64,000 nucleotides of DNA from Micromonospora sp. NBC_01796. Lineage in GTDB: Bacteria > Actinomycetota > Actinomycetes > Mycobacteriales > Micromonosporaceae. The first letter of the stretch is position 1. Each line of letters opens with the position of its first letter. Shown here in pieces: positions 59,557-64,000 of this stretch. A program made the translations under genes and the position numbers. A model generated the notes under the pieces. That model searched no databases and was not told the origin of the DNA. It saw nothing but the letters and a program-made list of their open reading frames with translations. The stretch lies in the NCBI RefSeq assembly GCF_035917455.1, contig NZ_CP109078.1, positions 1,550,001 to 1,614,000 of the forward strand. The letters are read 5' to 3'.

Positions 59557-60122
59557 GCGGGGCTCCCGGTGGCGGTGGTGTGTGGGTGGAGCTGGGACAG
59601 GGCACGGCCGTACGAGAAACGCGGGAACCGCCAGACCCCGTCCGGCTCCGGCTTGGCGTAGCCGATGGCCAGCAGACCGGGGTGACCCGCGGCGAGGGCG
59701 TCGGCGGTGCTCATGTGCGCCGCGCTGTCGAAGGCCATGTTGCTGAACATGGCCAGGCCGACCCAGACGCCCCGCTCCTCATGGCCGGGCGCGGTCAGTC
59801 GCAGCACCAGGGCGGTACGGTCGGCGAACGGCAGCGCGACGAACGCCGGTACGGACTCGTCGAGGGTGAGGTCGTGCTCGGCGGCGTACTCCTGGGCGTG
59901 GCCGTTGAGCATCGCCATGAAGCCTTCGAGCATGTCACCCAGTCCGCTGCCGGGCAGTTCGAGCAGTTCCACCGCTCCGGAGGCGACCGCGCCGCCACCC
60001 TCGGCCATCCCGGCGACGGCCCGGTCGTCCGGCGTACGCCGCTCGCCCGGGACGATCGTGTCGGCGTACGCCTCCAACGTCATCGTCTTCCATTGGTCCG
60101 TGTCTGCGGTACCGGTTTGCAC
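59553..60122 (-). CDS. DUF5987 family protein, putative GMC accessory subunit
   Basis: 189 residues from GTG 60122 (AGGAGG 7-8 nt upstream). MTLEAYADTIVPGERRTPDD is reminiscent of gluconate-2-dehydrogenase subunit 3 proteins that begin with a TLxAxxDTIVPG element and partner GMC subunits; the ending DGVWRFPRFSYGRAL also fits DUF5987. No TAT-type twin-Arg signal is evident. First gene of the minus-strand unit. Confidence 0.82.
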   Translation of the reverse strand: MQTGTADTDQWKTMTLEAYADTIVPGERRTPDDRAVAGMAEGGGAVASGAVELLELPGSGLGDMLEGFMAMLNGHAQEYAAEHDLTLDESVPAFVALPFADRTALVLRLTAPGHEERGVWVGLAMFSNMAFDSAAHMSTADALAAGHPGLLAIGYAKPEPDGVWRFPRFSYGRALSQLHPHTTATGSPA

Positions 60123-60558
60123 GGTCTCGCCTCCTGCACTGAATGGTCAGCACACACCGAAACCGGATCGGTTGGATAATTGCTACCGGACCGGCGGGTG
60201 AATGCGGAAGGATAGGCGTAATGGTGGCCCGGGTATCGCACGGTTAATCGATATCGGCCCGCCACATCTCATGGTCCGATTGGCACCGATGCGGCGCATC
60301 TCCTGACGTGCTGGAGGTGCTCGAACGTGGACATTCGCCGGCTGGCGCCCCTATCCGGCGGAGCCGATTTCTTCCAACGTGCGCAGAACGTACGGCTGGT
60401 TGTCCGTCGCCGGGTGTCGCGGCGCCTTCTCGAAACGTGCGCAGTGTGGTCGCAGCCAGGTGCCGGGCCTGTCGGTGTGCCAATACTGGCATCGATGAGC
60501 GCGACCGTGTCCCGGTCTCCCGGCGGCCTCGTCGCGCATCGCGGCAGGGGAGGCCGAC
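60123..60558. promoter_or_regulatory. Divergent intergenic region with spaced direct repeats
   Basis: 436 bp between divergent DUF5987 and CMD genes. aacgtgcgcag occurs at 60376-60386 and 60433-60443, 57 bp apart, with a partial copy tcgaacgtg near 60321. These may be regulator sites. Open frames here are not coding-like. The plus-strand gene would have a long leader if transcribed from the middle of the region. Confidence 0.4.
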
Positions 60559-61656
60559 ATGGTCGTCAAGCGGATAGCGGCATCAGTGATCCAGCGTCAG
60601 GTCAAGTACGTCACACCGGTACCGGTGGCCGCCGCCGACGGGCACCTCGCCGAGGTGTACCGCCAGGTTGCCGAGGAGATGGGGCTGGTCGTGCCCCCGG
60701 TTCAACTGCACTCGCCGGTGCCCGACCTCGCCTCGGCGTACTGGATGATCATGCGCGAGACGCTGCTCCCGGTCGACATGGTGGACCGGGAGACCAAGGA
60801 GGCGGTGGCGACCGCGGTCGCGGTGGCCAACATCTGCCCCTACTGCGTCGACATGCACAGCCTCGGCATGTACGAGCTGGGCACCGAGCACGACGCGGAG
60901 GCCCTGGTCGCCGACAAGGTCGAGGACGTCGCCGACGCGCGTACCCGTGCCATGGCGACCTGGGCCCGGATCGCGCACCAGCCCGAGGCCGCGTTCGCCG
61001 TCGCGCTGCCGTTCGGACCGGTGGAACGGGCCGAGCTGGTCGGTGTGGTGGTGGCGATGCACTACCTCTCCCGGATGGTGAACGTCTTCCTGTCCAGCTT
61101 CCTCATCCCGCCGAGGCTCAACGCCGCCGGCCGGCGGCGGTTCAAGCGCGGGGCGAGCGTCATGTTGCGCTCCACGTTGCGGGCCGACCGCCCGGCCGGA
61201 CGATCGGTGGACCTGCTCCCGCCGGCCCCGCTGCCCGCCGGAGCGGAGTGGGCGGCCGGGAGCCGGGCCATCGCGGCGGCGGTGGGACGTGCCGACGCCG
61301 CGTTCGAGGCGGCCGGGACCCGGGCACTGACCCCGGCCGTACGCGACCTGGTCCGGCGCCGGCTCGGCCGGTGGAACGGCGAGGAGACCGGACTGAGCCG
61401 GCGGTGGTGCGAGCGGCTGATCGAGGACCTACCCGAGGCGGAACAGGCGTCGGGGCGGCTGGCCCTGCTGACCGCGTTCGCGTCGTACCAGGTCGACGAG
61501 CACGTGATCCGGGAGTTCCGGGCCACGGCACCCGAGGACACCGCGCTGCTCGACGTCACCGCGTGGGCGAGTTGGATCACCGCCCGCCACGTCGGCGCCT
61601 GGTACGCCCCGGCGGCCCTGGCGGCCGGGCCCGCGAAGCCGGTGCCCGGTCGATAG
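60559..61656 (+). CDS. Carboxymuconolactone decarboxylase-like (AhpD-fold) protein, paralogue
   Basis: 365 residues from ATG 60559 (GGGGAGG 5-8 nt upstream). Shares with the 56734-57840 protein PVAAADGHLAEVYRQVAEEM, VQLHSPVPD, ETKEAVATAVAVANICPYC and the C-terminal LLTAFASYQVDEHVI. The CPYC and nearby His (DMHS) are kept. Opens the plus-strand set leading to DUF1702. Confidence 0.86.
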   Translation: MVVKRIAASVIQRQVKYVTPVPVAAADGHLAEVYRQVAEEMGLVVPPVQLHSPVPDLASAYWMIMRETLLPVDMVDRETKEAVATAVAVANICPYCVDMHSLGMYELGTEHDAEALVADKVEDVADARTRAMATWARIAHQPEAAFAVALPFGPVERAELVGVVVAMHYLSRMVNVFLSSFLIPPRLNAAGRRRFKRGASVMLRSTLRADRPAGRSVDLLPPAPLPAGAEWAAGSRAIAAAVGRADAAFEAAGTRALTPAVRDLVRRRLGRWNGEETGLSRRWCERLIEDLPEAEQASGRLALLTAFASYQVDEHVIREFRATAPEDTALLDVTAWASWITARHVGAWYAPAALAAGPAKPVPGR

Positions 61657-61789
61657 AAGAGGCCGTACGGGTCATCGAAAAAGAGCAATCCTGAACAACT
61701 CACGGTCCTGACTGCCTGACAACCTGTAACGGTGGCGATCCCTGTCGCCTCGTGCACAGCGACCAACGCCATCCCCCGCTGGAGGAGAA

Positions 61790-62371
61790 ATGACCGCCTA
61801 CACCGCCCCGGCCGGCGGTTCCGCAACCGGCCTGCTCGACCGGTTGAACGGCGCCCGGCACCGGGCCGCCCTCAACGTGTTCATGCTCATCGTGCTCGCC
61901 CACTGGGCCGAGCACCTCACCCAGGCGTTCCAGATCTGGGTCCTCGACCGGCCGGTGAAGCAGTCCCGTGGCGTACTCGGCCAGTGGTTCCCGTGGCTGG
62001 TCAGCTCCGAGTGGCTGCACTACGGGTACGCCCTGGTGATGCTCGCCGGACTGTGGTTCCTGCGCAAGGGCTTCGTCGGACGCGCCCGTACCTGGTGGAT
62101 GGTGGCGTTCGCCATCCAGTTCTGGCACCACATCGAACACCTGCTGCTGTTCGTCCAGGCCCAGGCCGGCGTGGTCTTCTTCGGCCAGGCGGTGCCGACC
62201 AGCGTCGCCCAACTGGTCTTCCCCCGGGTCGAGCTGCACCTGTTCTACAACACCGTGGTCTTCCTGCCCATGGTCGTCGCGATGTACTACCACCTGCGGC
62301 CGAGCCCGACCGAGCGGGCCGAGGCGGACTGCAACTGCGCCCCGGAACTCGTCTCCTCGGGCCACCGGTAG
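61790..62371 (+). CDS. Four-TM membrane protein with two HxxEH motifs
   Basis: 193 residues from ATG 61790 (GGAGGAG 6 nt upstream). Four hydrophobic segments: NVFMLIVLAHWAEHLTQ, HYGYALVMLAGLWFL, VAFAIQFWHHIEHLLLF, ELHLFYNTVVFLPMVVAMYYH. Histidines occur in or at every helix, twice as H-x-x-E-H (HWAEH, HHIEH), a pattern suited to binding metal or haem in the membrane. Family not recognised. Two bases separate it from the CopC-like gene. Confidence 0.72.
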   Translation: MTAYTAPAGGSATGLLDRLNGARHRAALNVFMLIVLAHWAEHLTQAFQIWVLDRPVKQSRGVLGQWFPWLVSSEWLHYGYALVMLAGLWFLRKGFVGRARTWWMVAFAIQFWHHIEHLLLFVQAQAGVVFFGQAVPTSVAQLVFPRVELHLFYNTVVFLPMVVAMYYHLRPSPTERAEADCNCAPELVSSGHR

Positions 62372-62373
62372 TC

Positions 62374-62958
62374 GTGCTCGACGTGTCGGCGGCCGGCGGG
62401 GCGCAACCAGCCTCGCCGGCCCGGCCACGCCGCTGGCGGAGCCGGCTGGGCGCGGCCCTGGCGGTCTTCGCGGCACTGGCGATCGGCGTACCGGCGGTGG
62501 TGGGTGGACCGGAGACCGAGCTGACCGGGGTCAGCCCCGCCGACGGGACGACCGTACCCGGACCACCGGCGGAGGTGGCCCTGGTCTTCACCGGGCCGGT
62601 CGACCCGAGGGAGTTCCACCTCACCGTCGCCGACCGCAACGGCCGCGTGGTGAGCAACGGTGCCGCACGGCTGGACGGTCAGCGGATAGTGGTGCCGCTC
62701 GCCCTGGTGCCGGCCGGTGCGTACCGGGTGGCGTACCACGTGGCGCTCCCCGACGGGCAGGAGTTGGACGGGATAACCGACTTCTCCGTCGCCGCCGGTT
62801 CGGCGGAACGCTGGACCGCGCCACCGCCCGACCCGGCGCTCGCCGGCGCCCACGCCCACGGTGGCGCCGACCCGCTCAGCGTCGTGCTGACCTGCGTCGC
62901 CCTCCTGCTCATCGGCGCCCTGCTCTACCTCCTCCTGAGCCGCCCCCGCCCGAACTGA
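62374..62958 (+). CDS. CopC-like domain membrane protein lacking copper ligands
   Basis: 194 residues from GTG 62374. N-terminal membrane/signal segment (LGAALAVFAALAIGVPAVVGG), CopC-type domain starting VSPADGTTVPGPPAEVALVF and ending LPDGQELDGITDFSV, then an Ala/His linker and a C-terminal TM (LTCVALLLIGALLYLLL). The His before SPADG and the His in the DGH motif that bind Cu(II) in CopC are absent (DGQ here), so it probably keeps only the fold. Confidence 0.8.
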   Translation: MLDVSAAGGAQPASPARPRRWRSRLGAALAVFAALAIGVPAVVGGPETELTGVSPADGTTVPGPPAEVALVFTGPVDPREFHLTVADRNGRVVSNGAARLDGQRIVVPLALVPAGAYRVAYHVALPDGQELDGITDFSVAAGSAERWTAPPPDPALAGAHAHGGADPLSVVLTCVALLLIGALLYLLLSRPRPN

Positions 62959-62966
62959 TCCCCACC

Positions 62967-63013
62967 GGAAGGGCTCCTTCCCGCCGCATCCCGGCGACCG
63001 AAGGGGCCCTTCC
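62967..63013. repeat. Tandem pair of ggaaggg-type hairpin repeats
   Basis: ggaagg-gct-ccttcc (62967-62981) and gaaggg-g-cccttc (63000-63012) are two short interrupted palindromes of the same theme, 33 bp apart. The left arm of the first (ggaaggg) can also pair with the right arm of the second (cccttcc, 63007-63013). Intergenic, between the CopC-like gene and DUF1702. Confidence 0.65.
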
Positions 63014-63145
63014 CGACGCGTGGACGGGGGGCGCCGGGTGACGGTCGGTGAACAGGGCACTGGAGGAGACGTGGGGGGCGGGTCGGCCGGTTCACGATGG
63101 AACCGCCGCCGCCGGTGGCCCCGCCACTTCAGCGAGGGGGAGATC

Positions 63146-64000
63146 ATGGCTACCGCCCTTGGTTCGCTGCGCAACCTGCTCATGACGCCATCGCTGGCCC
63201 AGGTGAGCTTCGAGGGGCGGGGCTTCCCGATCACCCCCACCGACGCCACCCGCCGGCTCGAAGCAATCCCACAGTCGGTGATCTGCGGTTTCGAATGGGG
63301 CATCGACGCCCGGAGCCTGTGGGAGGTGCAGAGCCGGGTCGAGTTGGTCGAGCCGGAGCTGCGCGGATTCGCGTACGAGGGCGTGACCATGGCCTTCACC
63401 ATCCGCGACTCGATGGCCGGTGGACGCGGCCGGCTCGCCGGGGACCTGCTGCGGGGCCCCGGACGCCCGCACATCTTCCTCACCTACATCGGGATCGGAT
63501 TCGCCATGGCCCGGCTGCCGCGACCGCTGTGGAAACGGGTGGTGCCGGACCTGACCGGGGTGCCGTACCACCCGACGATGAGTTGGCTCGCGGTCGACGG
63601 ATTCGGGTTCGACCGGGCCTACTTCGACACGCAGAAATGGGTGCAGGAGCAGAAGCGGCCGACGCCGTATCCGTGGGACGGGTGGCCCGACTACTTCCCC
63701 CGCGCCTTCGATCAGGGCGTCGGGCGGGCCCTCTGGTTCATCCATGGTGGACAGGTGGCCGACGTCGCCGCGGCGGTGGAACGGTTCGCCGTGGACCGGC
63801 GGGCGGACCTGTGGAGCGGAGTGGGACTCGCGGCCACCTTCGCCGGTGGGTGCGGACCGGCCGACCTGGCCGTCCTGCGCCGGGACGCGGGCGCGTACGC
63901 ACCCGACCTGGCCCAGGGAGCCGTGTTCGCCGCCAAGGCGCGGGCGTTCTCCGGACACGTGCCGGAGCGGACCGAGGGGGCGATGGGCGCACTGGCGGAC
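63146..64000 (+). CDS. DUF1702 family protein (3' end outside window)
   Basis: 285 codons from ATG 63146 (GAGGGGGAG 3-6 nt upstream) run to the window edge; the family is about 310-330 residues, so only the C-terminus is missing. Recognised by LRNLLMTPSLAQVSFEGRGF at the start, VDGFGFDRAYFD, the core RAFDQGVGRALWFIHGG and RRADLWSGVGLAATFAGGC. DUF1702 proteins are best known to me from enediyne-type polyketide clusters (UnbL-like), but also occur elsewhere in actinomycetes. Biochemical role unknown. Confidence 0.85.
   Translation, partial: MATALGSLRNLLMTPSLAQVSFEGRGFPITPTDATRRLEAIPQSVICGFEWGIDARSLWEVQSRVELVEPELRGFAYEGVTMAFTIRDSMAGGRGRLAGDLLRGPGRPHIFLTYIGIGFAMARLPRPLWKRVVPDLTGVPYHPTMSWLAVDGFGFDRAYFDTQKWVQEQKRPTPYPWDGWPDYFPRAFDQGVGRALWFIHGGQVADVAAAVERFAVDRRADLWSGVGLAATFAGGCGPADLAVLRRDAGAYAPDLAQGAVFAAKARAFSGHVPERTEGAMGALAD

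Noticed and set aside
57877-59661. 594-codon open frame on the plus strand
   Set aside because: Complementary to the GMC oxidoreductase gene whose motifs are intact.
60327-61694. 455-codon plus-strand frame over the CMD gene
   Set aside because: The other plus-strand frame at 60559 encodes a clear CMD protein with ribosome-binding site; this one is Arg/Gly-rich shadow.
1-64000. tRNA, rRNA, CRISPR arrays, riboswitches and intact transposases
   Set aside because: None recognised on either strand by eye; a covariance-model search would be needed to exclude small RNAs.

Overview
The window is high-GC actinobacterial chromosome. Short stretches I counted run about 70% GC, GTG starts are common, genes are dense, and several regulators appear to be leaderless. 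The families present (mycothiol-dependent MDMPI-fold proteins, an F420-type flavoprotein, XRE-DUF397 and DivIVA-type proteins, SigE-type ECF factor) and short intergenic hairpin repeats suggest a Micromonosporaceae-like actinomycete. That placement is inference from gene content. No rRNA, tRNA, CRISPR array or intact insertion sequence was recognised.\n\nLayout. 1-3.8 kb: a truncated NarL-type sensor kinase divergent from an ABC-2 transporter operon. 3.9-6.4 kb: a GH31 alpha-xylosidase whose promoter, operator and the tail of a lost sugar permease suggest the rest of its operon was deleted. 6.6-15 kb: small oxidoreductases, a TrmB/LuxR-type regulator coupled to a 66-residue secreted peptide, a group of membrane or secreted proteins of unknown function, and a MarR/DHA2 efflux pair. 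15-20 kb: a 2-hydroxyacid dehydrogenase, an SF1-type ATPase, an FG-GAP-like secreted protein and a PadR/esterase pair sharing one operator. 20-26 kb: a DnaQ-TerB-BRCT exonuclease and a GntR / ADP-ribosylglycohydrolase / NCS1 permease / PfkB kinase operon resembling E. coli yegTUVW. 26-37 kb: a TetR/DHA2 pair, a DUF899 protein, a SpoIIE-type phosphatase, a QorB/HxlR pair, small unknown proteins and an XRE-DUF397 pair.\n\n37.7-45.2 kb is a defence island. A lower-GC segment carries a two-gene Gabija system (gajA, gajB), preceded by a hypothetical gene with no clear start and followed by a normal-GC PLD-nuclease/SF2-helicase/DUF3427 fusion. 45-55 kb returns to housekeeping and regulatory genes (NmrA/AraC, PadR/HAAS, MFS and EamA genes overlapping by 106 bp with a divergent LysR, an ECF sigma factor with a DUF4232 membrane partner, two MDMPI-fold proteins).\n\n55-64 kb looks like the edge of a specialised-metabolism or redox cluster. 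DUF5987, a GMC oxidoreductase, a CPYC-type carboxymuconolactone-decarboxylase-like protein (CMD) and a DHA2 exporter run on the minus strand. A paralogous CMD protein, a membrane protein with two HxxEH motifs, a CopC-like protein lacking its copper ligands, and a DUF1702 protein cut by the window edge run on the plus strand. DUF1702 proteins are known to me from enediyne-type polyketide clusters, so the neighbouring sequence is the obvious place to look for a PKS.\n\nThe most unusual non-coding signals are long intergenic inverted repeats with a second hairpin nested in the loop. Two of them (3.87 and 55.04 kb) have unrelated outer arms but share a 14-base loop motif.
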